Under the pieces are notes generated by a model. The model was not told the DNA's origin. It did no database searches and was given only the letters and a program-made list of their open reading frames with translations. Positions 1 to 10,149 of a DNA stretch of 64,000 nucleotides are shown here, one piece after another. Origin of the DNA: Lineus longissimus (Eukaryota; Nemertea; Pilidiophora; Heteronemertea; Lineidae); contig NC_088308.1 in assembly GCF_910592395.1 (NCBI RefSeq), positions 18,491,501 through 18,555,500 of the forward strand, given 5' to 3'. The first letter of the stretch is position 1. The number at the start of each line of letters is the position of its first letter. The position numbers and the translations under genes were made by a program.

Positions 1-160
1 AACCTTGACAGGCAAGCAATTTTTTCTTGAGTGTTTGAGGGTTGAAATGCCATGAAGCTTGCAATGTAGGGCAAGCACCTCACTGTAGATAAAACTATCA
101 CCAGAATAGACGCCAAAAATGGTATTTTTCAGGGGAGCTGAATGCTGGTGAGCAACACTA

Positions 161-318
161 CAGTGGAACCTCCCTTAGCGGACACCTCTCTATCAAGGAC
201 ACTAGTTTTGGTCCCAAAATGATGGTTTTCATTCAATTTGACCTCTAATCAGGATACCTCTCTATTAAGGACAGCACTTGTCAGTCCCGAGGGTGTCCTT
301 AATAGAGAGGTTCTACTG
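161..318. mobile_element. pogo-like MITE, copy 1
   Basis: A 158-bp element with inverted ends CAGTGGAACCTC and GAGGTTCTACTG, flanked by TA on both sides. The subterminal TTAGCGGACACCTCTCTA and its counterpart are internally repeated. TA target sites and CAG-starting ends fit the pogo/Tigger branch of Tc1/mariner. No coding capacity. Confidence 0.7.
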
Positions 319-1247
319 TACTTGCATTGACTTGTGCACACATGATGCATGCAATGCAGGACATTCATCTGTATAGGAAGTTACACATATACCACTCAGT
401 AGTCACGATTCCACAGGCAAGTTTATCACAGCTTCTAAGAATCCCAGCTTATGAATTTTGGCTTGAATGTCTGAGACCCGCTCAAGACACGATAGCTGAT
501 TGTACAGCACTGGGCCAGACAAAGCATGTCACTTATGACTAGTACAGTACTGATGCTATCATGATATTTTTATTGATATGTTTTATGACCAGAACTGGCC
601 ATGTCCAAGGGGGCTATTACAGCGATTACTCACTGGAGGAGTTGATCAGTGAATAACCAGGTTTATAGAGCATTAGTGATTGCATATTGGGTTTGCATGT
701 GCAGCAGATCAGAAACATGTAAGCAATTTAGCCTTGCCTGAAGGCTAAACATGGAAGGAACACACAAGCACTCTATACAGCACAGAGAGAGTAGGCTATA
801 CTGGCATCTTATAGTTAAGGTCATACACTGGTGCTAAGGTGTATAAACGCATTTACTGTCTAATCTGTGTATTACTAGTCCACTTAGCCTACATAACCCA
901 TAGCCAGCTTCATCAATCTGAGAGATAACCCATTAACTGGCCTCCCAAGTTAAAGATTATCTGATGCACTCTCTAAACAGAAGCAAAAGTGCACTTTTAC
1001 ACCTGCTATATGTGGAGTAGTAGGCAATGCTGCCTACATACACATCAACACACTACAATCATCAATATTACTGTGTACAGCAGCAGCAACAAGGAGATAT
1101 TTTAAGAGATTTTTCCCATGTGTATATATATAGAGCTGTACGGGGGAGTGGGGGCTTCTAGGCCCATATCATCGTACTCCTAATCAGTGACCAGATTCAT
1201 AAGGAGTCCCGACAAGACCTTATCGCATCTGACAAAATTACGATTTA

Positions 1248-1425
1248 CAGTGGAACCTCAGTTAGCGGACACCTCTCTACTAAGGACAACCTCTCTATCA
1301 AGGATGCTAGTTTTGGTCCCAAATTGGTTGTTTCCATTCAATTTGACCTCTCTAATCAGGACACCTCTCTATTAAGGACAGCACTTGTCAGTCCCGAGGG
1401 TGTCCTTAATAGAGAGGTTCTACTG
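1248..1425. mobile_element. pogo-like MITE, copy 2
   Basis: Second member (178 bp) of the same family, with the same CAGTGGAACCTC/GAGGTTCTACTG ends and TA flanks. It carries an extra internal ACAACCTCTCTATCAAGG segment. It differs from copy 1 at scattered positions, so the two are independent insertions rather than a recent duplication. Confidence 0.7.
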
Positions 1426-1861
1426 TATAGGGTGATGGCACTGTAAGTCAGCTATATCCGCATTAACCCGAGGACACACAGACATGACAGCTAGACCCAA
1501 GTAGGTGCAACCTTGTCCACATATAAGGGGAGCTAGATGGAGGCTGTATTAAGCAACATTGCATTTTGGCATCTCCAAAGGTCACTTGCTGTTTATACAC
1601 CCCATATTATTATCTTTAATTTTCATCAAATACGTCTTCCACGAATATCAGATTATTTAAGAAACCATCCTTTACATAGCAAACAATACACCGCAGTGAC
1701 CCCGTTAAAATCTTGCTCCTAACCTACTATCCGGGTTCTATTCTAAGCCCATAGCACGATGGACCAGCTAATGTACTACAATGTATACGGATAGTGTATA
1801 GTCATAACGCGCGTCTATGGTCAACACATGCATAGTGTGTATAAACTAAGGCATTACTCAC

Positions 1862-1922
1862 CGTCCTGTGTACTGGACTCCGTAGAGGGGTCGTTTTGGC
1901 CGGGGAGATTGGAACCTTTCTC
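1862..1922 (-). CDS. pan: TCF/LEF (Pangolin) exon 2
   Basis: Second coding exon, 61 nt. It is read after the acceptor TTGTAG and begins in phase 0 as EKGSNLPGQNDPSTESSTQD, then ends one base into a glycine codon at a strong donor (G|GTGAGT). It continues directly from TESEE of exon 1; Drosophila Pangolin likewise has TESEEK at this junction. The segment is the Ser/Thr-rich linker that follows the beta-catenin-binding domain in all TCFs and is poorly conserved. The intron between exons 1 and 2 is only 166 bp. No third exon was found before position 1. Confidence 0.82.
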
Positions 1923-2088
1923 CTACAACATAAAGAATGAGACCGTTAGAAGGGCCACAGGACAGTGACAATATACCGGGGGCTTAGGGGAAGTTTGGAG
2001 GGTCAATATGATAAGGTTTGGGCCTTAAACCTCTTTAAATCGGCCTCGGGACCGACTGTCAAATCATAGAAACTGCAAGTTTCCTTAC

Positions 2089-2232
2089 CTCTTCGCTTTC
2101 TGTGACTAGACCCAGTTTGTCCTCTGATAAATTTTCTGACGATCTTTTTTCCTCCTCTCCCTCATCCTTATACACTTTTACCTCATCAGTAGAGGCTAGA
2201 TCGTCCCCGCCGCTAGAATTCACGTGCGGCAT
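2089..2232 (-). CDS. pan: TCF/LEF (Pangolin) exon 1, beta-catenin-binding domain
   Basis: First coding exon of the HMG-box transcription factor that mediates canonical Wnt signalling in the nucleus. The 48 codons begin at an ATG (complement of 2230-2232) and read [18 protein letters not shown], then [19 protein letters not shown] and TESEE. This is the N-terminal beta-catenin-binding segment of TCF/LEF proteins: GGDDL, the (F/Y)KDEGE core and SSEN are its hallmarks. The exon ends GAG|GTAAGG in phase 0, and the vertebrate family has an exon boundary at the corresponding place. MPH, STDEVK and TESEE resemble Drosophila Pangolin more than vertebrate TCF7L2. The ORF is too short for most length cut-offs. 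The HMG box and C-clamp must lie to the left of the window. Family assignment is very secure; the symbol is by analogy with Drosophila. Confidence 0.93.
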
Positions 2233-2640
2233 CGCAAAAAGTTAGTAAAAATCCTTATAGAAAGCGCACACTGTGCAACCACGCTTTAACACTGATCCGC
2301 CATGTAAAGCCTTAAAGGTAAAACGTTCCCCTGCCAAAATTGTCTTAATCACTACTAAGGGCCAGAATAGACCAATCAAGTGCGCTCTAACATCCGCATT
2401 CGGCCACTAGCTGTTCCTATTATTATTCAAAGTAGAGAGCTTTACAGATCCTTCCACTGCTCGGAATTTTTAGACTGCTGATAACATCAAAGGACAAAGC
2501 ATTCTTTTGATTGACAACCGGAGAGAAGAACTGTCAATCAATTTAGATTAGGTAGCGCTATACCAATCACAGGCTGCTGTGGGTATGCGTCATGAATAAT
2601 AAAGGAGGAAACCAATGACTGCTTATAGGCAAGCATGGCG
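2233..2640 (-). promoter_or_regulatory. pan: TCF/LEF 5' UTR and proximal promoter
   Basis: Region immediately upstream of the TCF start codon. It contains three CCAAT boxes (near 2371, 2565 and 2611) and an ATCAAAG TCF-type site at 2486-2492, followed by an inverted pair TTGATTGACAA/TTGTCAATCAA. No TATA box at a convincing distance was seen, so the transcription start is not fixed. Confidence 0.5.
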
Positions 2641-4590
2641 CATGTTCGAAGTGCTGCTATCTACACATAACAGTAAAACCATTATCAAGTATAGAGAAGG
2701 CCTATTTTCATCTTCCAGGGAATTTTCAAAAAAGAAATATCAATTTTTCTAATTTCTCTGGTGGAAACTGAACGACATGATGTCTAAAGAAAATACTTTG
2801 TTCGTGAGTTTCAAATGTACATGTCAATTGTACATGTATATCTATTTTATTACATAACTGTTAATGCGCATTACCCACTTCTCATCACTACTTTGATCTC
2901 GCCGACAATTATCAACCATGCAGTTGAAATGGAATTGCTCCGAGGAAAATTAATTTGTAAATGCGTTTTTTTTGTATAATGTAAGCTACGTTATGTAGTA
3001 TCATTTGGCAATGGAGTATATGTACTTTGACAGTAATGGTCATAGGATTATTAATCAGTACATGTATGTTCTGACATTTTGACGTGACCTATGCTTCAAA
3101 ATGGTTCTCCTCGGTTTATACCAGCGGAGTGGGAGTTGGTGTCAGTTACTTTGATCGTATTGGGCGCTTCTGTATGCCCATATATGGGAGCCGCAACCCA
3201 GCCCCTACAAATGACGCTGCAAATTAGTCAGTAATGCCATCTGTCTGTAAGTGATGGGAACTGCTACCATCACGTCGTGGTCCAGCATTTATGGGGGTTA
3301 ACAGAGTCATGTTGCTGATCGGAATTTATTCAGGCTCAGCCTAGCCTAGTCAATTATTTTACGCCGTCTGTTTGTCACAGAACCAAAATAACTTTAAGTT
3401 TGATTAAAAAAGGAGGTTTCGTTTTCTAACACCAAAATAATGTTTGCCCGAAGGAATATGTAGGTATCGCTTTTTCCTTTATTTCATTTACGCCATTTCA
3501 ATATTGATAAATGCGAAAAATACATTTGGTAACACGACCGGCGTGTACATTCTTAACTAGGGAAGTTTTAATGTGTTAAAATCTCCCTGGTTAATTCAAG
3601 TGATAAACGAAAATCAACCAGATGAAAAACACACATGCAGTCCGAAAAATCGCGAAAGACCTTTCCCGCGAAAGGCCAGCGAAAGACCTTTCCCGCCATG
3701 TGAGCGCACTGACGCAACGTCATTCCATGTATCGTCGAAGTCGCGGGGTTGTCAGTGCCATCAGCGTGACGTCCCAAGCGGACCCCAATACGGCGACGCC
3801 AGTGCCGCCCCGGACTTCGTTACACCAGTCTTTCAATAAAAAGACTATGGTAACATTGATAAGGCATTTTGTTTCATTTTGAGATCTTGCAGTGTTTGTT
3901 GATTCGATTGTCTGCGTATAATGGGCAGATCGATGTCCAGGCAGAGCACCCGACTGACCTTTCCTTTCATTGATTGCCACGCCCGGGAAATATTGACGTC
4001 ATTAAATCTGCGTTTGTCACTAGGTTGCCCTTATCCATTGTATTGATTGGTCCAGGGAATTGGCTATGAAATTAAAGGAATCTCTCAGTATTCTCCATGA
4101 AAGTAGTTTTGAACGGCCCGGCCAACACTTGTTTGTCCTTACGGACTGAGCCAGAGTTAAAATTAGTTCTTTATCTTTTACGAGTGTTGTCAGTCGGACT
4201 GGCGTTTTAATCGACTAGATTTGGTTATCGATCTTTTGATTGATTGATTGATTGATTCAGGATCTTCATGCGCCTTTGCTCAGAGGGGGTCTCAATCCTG
4301 ACATTGTTAGGGTTGAAATACGCATGGACATTTATTGACGACTTCTTGGATATGTTTGGATGATTCCTTATAGCTTCGCCAAAGCTAAAAGATGCAAGAA
4401 CATCGAGAATACATGTAGGTCGTCCGTTTTTGGATATTTATTGAAACTGTTCAACATGACCTTCATCAGTGTCGATTTCACCAAAACAAAAGCACTTGCC
4501 ATACGGGCACATAACCCGCCGTATATGTTTTATAGAGGCAGGATTTTCCCAATAGAGAGAGAGACAGTCGGCATGAATAGAAATTGTTCA
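2641..4590. other. Intergenic, upstream of TCF/LEF
   Basis: No coding exon is recognised. A locally CpG-rich patch at 3650-3830 includes a short tandem duplication of GAAAGACCTTTCCCGC, a TGACGTC CRE-like site (3768-3774) and an AATAAA. Overlapping short ORFs there have no recognisable content. A (TGAT)n run lies at 4237-4257. A 146-codon plus-strand ORF (4360-4800) overlaps the HMG/helper cluster and has no recognisable domain. Confidence 0.4.
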
Positions 4591-4630
4591 CCCGCCGCGG
4601 CATGGCGGCGAGATCAAAGAAAGATCAAAG
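4591..4630 (-). promoter_or_regulatory. Candidate Wnt-responsive element: two HMG sites plus helper site
   Basis: On the minus strand two CTTTGATC sites (4623-4630 and 4612-4619) are followed at once by GCCGCCA (4603-4609). Invertebrate TCFs bind CTTTGAT through the HMG domain and GCCGCC(A/G) helper sites through the C-clamp. Two HMG sites and one helper within 28 bp, 2.4 kb upstream of a TCF gene, is a striking match to that grammar. Function is inferred. Confidence 0.45.
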
Positions 4631-5067
4631 AGCGAACGGTCGGCCTAACAAATGGGTGGTTAAGCCCGTTAGAGATACAGGTGTATCTCCACGTCTGTTA
4701 TCTGATAGGGGACCTAATTAACAACTACGCCTCAATGCACAGTTCACCTGTAAAATCAGAGTCTCCGCACTCAAACCCCTTCAGTAACATACCACACTAA
4801 TGGCAACGCGTTGATTTTTCTAATGCGCTAATTTTTTTTCCTGTGTCAAATTTGATTTGAGGCATATCGTGATCGATTTGAGGTAAATGGTTGGTAACAG
4901 GATTCTGTGAGCCCCAGGGCCTCTTGACCCAGCGTGCTGCTGTGAAGAATATTAAGTAAGGTGCATTCGTCAAGTGAAAGTGGCGCTTTCATCTGGTGAG
5001 AGTGGCTTCAGTGCACAACCTATACCACCACAGATGCCTCTCTGCGCGATATAAGGAAGAGCAGCTG

Positions 5068-5212
5068 CCTCTGCAAATGCGACCAGATGCCTCTGCAAAT
5101 ACAACCAGATACCCCTGCAGATGCAACCAAGTACCTCTGCAAATGCAACCAGATGCTTCTGCAGATGCAATCACATGCCTTTGCACATGGCTCTGCAAAA
5201 TGCAATCACATG
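5068..5212. repeat. 22-bp minisatellite
   Basis: About six degenerate copies of CCTCTGCAAATGCAACCAGA plus TG. The period is 22 bp, with the last copies lengthened. It generates several long overlapping ORFs in other frames that are not genes. Confidence 0.8.
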
Positions 5213-6047
5213 ACCATGAGTTGCCATGATTCAAACCACCCGCGTTTTCACACACCGCATCACAAATCGACAGTGGTGCTACCTGAAGTACTATCTGGGA
5301 ACTATACGTCAAGCAACGTGACCACGTGTAGCCTAATAGCATTAGGCCCCGCGTGGTGGCGCCGGCGAGAGTCTCGGCCACATGTGGACGTAATTGGGTC
5401 AGTAATAACTCACAGTTGAAAATAACAAATTTTTAATACACCTTGATATGAACTGCAATGATAAACTCATAAAAATATTTTTAGGATACCTTTTGCAGTA
5501 ATAATATTAGATTTAAAAGCACAGTTTTTACAAGAAGTGCTTTTTAATTACTGAAGTTTAACCCGAGTTGGAATAAAAACACCACGGGAAACATACAATA
5601 TTTGTGGATCTGGTCGTCGTTGGGTCGGTACTCAGTAAGATCATACTTTTAGGGATCATTTCTATAGTATGTATCGCCAGGACATCAGGTAAAACTGATC
5701 CTGGACAACAAACCACGATGACGAGTCAAAGTGGTCTCTCCTGAGCGTGAAGCAGGCCTTGGGTGCCGCCTTCGGGTGGCTGCCCTTGGTCATTGAGGAT
5801 CGTTCCTTCTCCCTCACGGGGGAGTTGGAGGGAGAGATCACATTCAGAGTGGTTTGCCAATAAAAAATAAAGAATAGAACATTTCGCATCCTCATTGGCA
5901 CAAGTATTCCATCACTGGAGCTTCGAACTTTGGGATGGGTATTCCTCCTGCACATTTGGTATTGGGTGTATAACAAAGGGGCTAGACTAAAGGGGTGGGA
6001 TCCTGCAAATCGGAAGTACTTGTATGTGTCAAAATGTCTGTTAATAC
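5213..6047. other. Intergenic
   Basis: Unique-looking sequence. A 104-codon minus-strand ORF (5662-5976) is open but has no recognised domain, no neighbouring exon signals and no codon pattern that sets it apart from its surroundings. Confidence 0.3.
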
Positions 6048-6123
6048 TAACTTACTTGCTTTGTACTAACTTACTTGCTTTGTACTTACTTACTTGCTTA
6101 GTACTTACTTACTTGCTTAGTAC
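6048..6123. repeat. 19-bp minisatellite, four copies
   Basis: Four head-to-tail copies of TAACTTACTTGCTTTGTAC; the last two share a T-to-A change (GCTTAGTAC). Confidence 0.85.
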
Positions 6124-6255
6124 ACACTCTCCGAAGACAGTCACAACCCTACAAATTTCTTTTTGCTTGTCTGTTCAGATCTGACTTTTATAGTCCTGAA
6201 GTCATTGCCATGCAACCAAAACCTCTGTAGGGCTTACACTCCTCTATGGAGACAG

Positions 6256-6417
6256 GTGTGGCGGGGATAGTAGTCCTAGGGCTGATAGTCCGTGTAACAA
6301 TAGCCCGCATTGCTAAATGTTTTGGTTATGGTTAGCGGTACAATAGATCATGCTGCTTAATTGGTCAAATACAATGCTACCGGACTATGACTCCAGGGGG
6401 ACTTTATCCGCTGTCAC
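6256..6417. repeat. Diverged foldback element
   Basis: The ends are imperfect inverted copies: GTGTGGCGGGGATAGTAGTCC at the left, GGACTTTATCCGCTGTCAC at the right. Divergence is high and the target duplication is unclear. Confidence 0.25.
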
Positions 6418-7779
6418 ACCGGGCAATGGTGATCTTTTGGTGCAATCGATTCACCATTGTTGACAGCAAACCACTGCATTGATGAATTTCACGAGTTCAA
6501 ACACAAACAAGAGCTGAAACGCTCAATGCAAACCCGTCCAACTTAATATCTCATGATTAAAGTTAGTGTATTTGCTCAACATGCAACTATTTTTGTGGGA
6601 ACTTTTTAATTATGTGATTGAATCACCTAATTCAAGCATGAAATATGCATATAAAATGATGTTATTACCTTTTTGAAGTGGTTACCTGACTGAGTTTGCA
6701 GATTTTTGAGTTGCAGATTTTTCATGGGCAAGTTACAAACTCCGATAGTCACGTGGGGATCGAACCACACCACAGCAAAGCGTCTTGTACAAGGTTGCCA
6801 ACACACACTGTTACAAACACCCTTCAAACATTAATTGATTGGTTAGCAAATAGTACACATCGATCTCGCATAAAATCATCTAAGGTTTTGATTACAAATA
6901 AATATCTTACAAGACGATTTAACAGTCAAGGGGCGTTGCTATCCTGGCCCCAAACATCAAAATAAGTATATCGTCTTGTACGCATGTCTCGGAAAGGGTC
7001 CCAATTAAAGCAAGTGGCTGTAAAAAAGAAAGTTACTTTGCATCAACCTTGGACTTGCGGTAAGACAAGGGACTGAGTAAAAAAAATTGAGTGAATGCAA
7101 AAAAGCAGAAACTGAAAGACAACGAAGTCAAACAGAAATATACGAGGACACTTTTTAGGATGTGCAAGTCAGAAAAGCTTTGTTGACGATGCCCCCCCCC
7201 CCCACACACACGTTGTGACTCTAAAGTATGAACCGAAGATGAACATTTTAAAGAAATGTTCACAGATAAAGTATGTGTACGGGAGGCCTATTTCTCATCG
7301 GTTGAGGTAGTTCCTCGCAGTCGCTCAAAGCTTATTCCGCCGGAAGAGCGTACTAGTGAGCGGGCCCATTTCTTGTAAAAATGGTCTGGGTGCGTCACCC
7401 GCAATTGGCATTGGTTTATTACGAACTTGCTGCAATGTTGCAATAAATATTTTTATTATATTATTGCTGCAATAAATATTTTCATCGTTAGTGGTGGTGC
7501 ATGGTGGTGGTAGTGGTGGCACTGGGGGGGGGGGGGCGCTCTTTCGGAGCTGCGGGCTGGGGGCATGGGTGGGGCTATCCGTCATTGGTTTAACCTTCTA
7601 AAAACAGTTTTTTCCTTAATACCACTATAATAGTAGGCATTTCCTTTTCCTGGTCAGCTCCCGCACTGCAACCACTGAGGCTTTACCAGAAAAAATTGCT
7701 AACTTTCCCTCACCAATTTAAAAATCAGAGAGGTTTTCGTCGTCCCAGTGCTCCATCTAAGAAAGAGACGCAGGATTTT
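6418..7779. other. Intergenic, low-information
   Basis: No gene seen. Contains homopolymer C (7191-7203) and G (7526-7537) runs that could form G-quadruplexes, and an AT-rich duplicated CAATAAATATTTT at 7440-7486. Confidence 0.3.
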
Positions 7780-7966
7780 TTTAAATTCCCGCCGAAAAAT
7801 TGCTCCGCCTGTTCGCCTCCTCCGCCTGATGATAATGACGTAATCACACGATCGTCTGACCCACGTGTTGAATTTTCCGGCGCAGCGACATTTAAGTTTC
7901 GAAACTTCTCCGTTTAATTCTCTGATTTCACCTCTATTTCGTGCATAAAGACAACTTTTGGATGGT
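7780..7966 (+). promoter_or_regulatory. CpG-rich segment ending in a possible first exon (ATG|GTAAGT)
   Basis: A CpG-enriched stretch with TGACGTAA and CACGTG-like motifs runs into a short segment ending GGATG|GTAAGT at 7964. The shape is that of a promoter with a first exon whose start codon abuts a consensus donor. No downstream exon could be joined with confidence. Confidence 0.25.
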
Positions 7967-8295
7967 AAGTTCATAGATTAGGTATCTTAGCTCATCCATA
8001 TTCCGATATTTTTGCGTTTCTTGCGTTATTGGTGTAATGAAAGAAAAAATTTGTGCGGTTGGCAAAAATTTTGATGGTGGCCTGCACGGCGATTTTCTTC
8101 ATGAAAAACATACGATTCTGTGTTCTATGATACTCACCAAAGTGCCGGAGCCAAGTATTCTTGTTCTGTGTGTAATTCTGCATCTGGTAAACTGAATTAC
8201 GTGGAGATTTTTACCATTTTTGATGGTGAAAAGCATATTGAAACTGACCAGTCCAGTGCGATAACTGAATACAATGTTTCGATGCCCATTTTGTA

Positions 8296-8376
8296 TGCAC
8301 TGCGAAGCACGTGTTTGCTGTGTGCACTGCCGAAGCACGTGTTTACTGTGTGCATGAACAACATGCATTGACTGTG
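8296..8376. repeat. 27-bp short tandem repeat
   Basis: Two good copies and one degenerate copy of TGCACTGCGAAGCACGTG plus TTTGCTGTG. Confidence 0.6.
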
Positions 8377-8504
8377 TGGATGTGTGACATTTTATTTTCG
8401 CGGGAGAATGGGGAAAAAGAACAGATTCTAGCAGGTGGAGGACTGCAGACGCTACAGAAAGCATTTTTTTCTCTTCAGGTTTAAGGTAAAAAGCTGTGTT
8501 TTAA

Positions 8505-8906
8505 GGCCATGGGAATCAGTGATTAATCCAGTTTACCGTCCACCTCCCGCATCGGTTCAGAGCCTACTTCAAATTTTTTCATTAGTTTAGAAAAAAGCTA
8601 TTTATTTTATTGTTGCCATTATTTTTTAAATTCTAACAGTCTTTCCAGTGGTTCATCTTTAACTAAACTGATTGAAAATTCCAATAAAAATTTGATAGGG
8701 TGGGGTCTTCACCAAAATAATGAAATTTTTTCAATGCCTCATGTTGATGACTAAACCGATTTCCATTTACTGGAACTTGCTGAATCACATGTTTTGACCA
8801 GTAAATTAGGCTGTAAACCGATAATGAATAATGAAAAATGAAAAAAAAGTCTCATCATCTTTTTAGATCTCTCAGATGGTAAACCGGATTAATCATTCCC
8901 ATGGCC
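8505..8906. mobile_element. PIF/Harbinger-type MITE with TAA target duplication
   Basis: A 402-bp element with ends GGCCATGGGAATCAGTGATT and AATCATTCCCATGGCC. The inverted homology continues into ATCC(A/G)GTTTACC. TAA is present on both sides (8502-8504, 8907-8909), the 3-bp target typical of PIF/Harbinger. No ORF of note. Confidence 0.7.
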
Positions 8907-8957
8907 TAACCCAGAATTTCCAGCATGTCTACAGGGTATAGGTAGGCCAGGAAAATA

Positions 8958-9222
8958 GACAACCTGCAAAAATAAATTGCGGCCATTTTGAAAAGACCCT
9001 GTTCACAGTCAAGGTATGTTTACCTTGCCATAAAAGTGAAAAATATACTAGATTCAAGCAATTTTCTTTAAGTGGTCCATGTCTTCCAATTTTCATGATA
9101 TTTTGAATGAAAGCTTTTGGTGATGATTTGATTTAAAACATTACTTTTATGTCATGGTAAACTTACGCTGCCTGTGAAAAGGGCCTTTTCAAAATGGCCG
9201 AAATTTATTTTCGCATAGGGTC
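8958..9222. mobile_element. TIR MITE family X, copy 1
   Basis: The ends are inverted copies containing TGCAAAAATAAATT and GGCCATTTTGAAAAG. TA flanks the GAC...GTC ends. Shares its interior (CCATGTCTTCCAATTTTCAT, GGTGATGATTTGATTT) with the copy at 9609-9838. Confidence 0.65.
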
Positions 9223-9608
9223 TATTCTGCTGGTAACTGAACTGTTCTACTCCCCCTGACTCCCTCACCCTGAAAGCCTGTGCCTACCCTCCCAAAATGT
9301 TGGCCCAGGAAGGGGGGCTGTGCCATAAATTGGAGGAAGCAGGGGCCAAATTGTCTCCCCTCGAGGGTCTGACCACCAAAAATGTTTTTTCATGCAAACT
9401 TTTGCCAATCGTCAAACTGGCAGAGAAATAACTGCTCTTGCCCCCCCCCCATAAAAGTTAGCCGCAGGTTGGGAGGGGGAGCTAGCCATAATATGTATGG
9501 CTGCTCTCTGACCTTTTATTGTAAAGCATTGTGACCAAAAGTTGATCATTGCAAAGGATTTTCTCTAAAATTATGAAATTAATGACTTGGATCAGAGACA
9601 GAACAATA

Positions 9609-9838
9609 GACAACTTTGGCCATTTTGAAAAGACTCTTCACAGGCAACGTATGTTTAATATGGAATAATAGTACAAAAATACAAGCTTATTCAAGCTGTC
9701 CATGTCTTCCAATGTTCATGATATTTTGAATGCTTTTGGTGATGATTTGATTTTACATGACTTTTATGTCATGGTAAACTTGCGCTGCCTGTGAAAACTC
9801 CTTTTCAAAATGGCCGAAATTTATTTTCGCAAGCTGTC
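9609..9838. mobile_element. TIR MITE family X, copy 2
   Basis: Shorter relative of the 8958-9222 element. The left TIR has lost the TGCAAAAATAAATT block but the right TIR keeps it. It is flanked by TA. Differences from copy 1 are spread throughout. Confidence 0.65.
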
Positions 9839-9880
9839 TATTATTCGTGGGACACTTGATCGTCCTGCTGGAATATCCCT

Positions 9881-10087
9881 CTATGTTCCATTGAACAGTT
9901 TATTCCTTTGGACCACAATTTTCTCGAAAAAACTTTCCCACCATGGTGAGATTTTCCAAAAATTTGCATACAACTTTTCTTTGTCTGAGGGAAGGTGTCC
10001 TTGACATCTTCGCAAGAACTCTGTGGCATTCACCCACGTGTTGAGGGGCTCAAAGTTGGTTGATTTTGTGACATTCACAATTTTTGC
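9881..10087 (-). CDS. Unassigned exon-like ORF, minus strand
   Basis: After an acceptor-like TATGCAG the reading frame is open to a stop at the low end. It contains NTWVNATEFLRRCQGHLPSD and FWKISPWWESFFEKI, a balanced, protein-like composition. The family is not recognised. AATAAA lies inside the frame near its end (ORF residues RNK). It could be a terminal exon, or a pseudogene fragment trapped beside the MITE that ends at 9838. No upstream exon was identified. Confidence 0.22.
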   Translation of the reverse strand, partial: AKIVNVTKSTNFEPLNTWVNATEFLRRCQGHLPSDKEKLYANFWKISPWWESFFEKIVVQRNKLFNGT

Positions 10088-10149
10088 CTGCATAACAGGG
10101 GTATTACTATTAGTAAAAAAGTGGGCCGTACCTGTCAATGTGGCAGATC

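Larger units (their letters stand above)
1..1861 (-). other. pan: TCF/LEF intron 2 (partial)
   Basis: Sequence between exon 2 and the left edge. Apart from two pogo-like MITEs it shows no further coding exon. It is taken to be the large second intron because TCF genes typically have long introns after the N-terminal exons. Confidence 0.5.

Noticed and set aside
4360-4800. 146-codon plus-strand ORF
   Set aside because: No recognisable domain, overlaps the HMG/helper cluster, lacks splice or poly(A) context; could be chance.
5662-5976. 104-codon minus-strand ORF
   Set aside because: No domain, no splice context, composition like its surroundings.
6740-6780. tRNA-like B box on the minus strand (GGTTCGATCCC)
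   Set aside because: The flanking bases do not form a T-stem and no A box, D-arm or acceptor stem is present; at most a decayed tRNA-derived SINE fragment.
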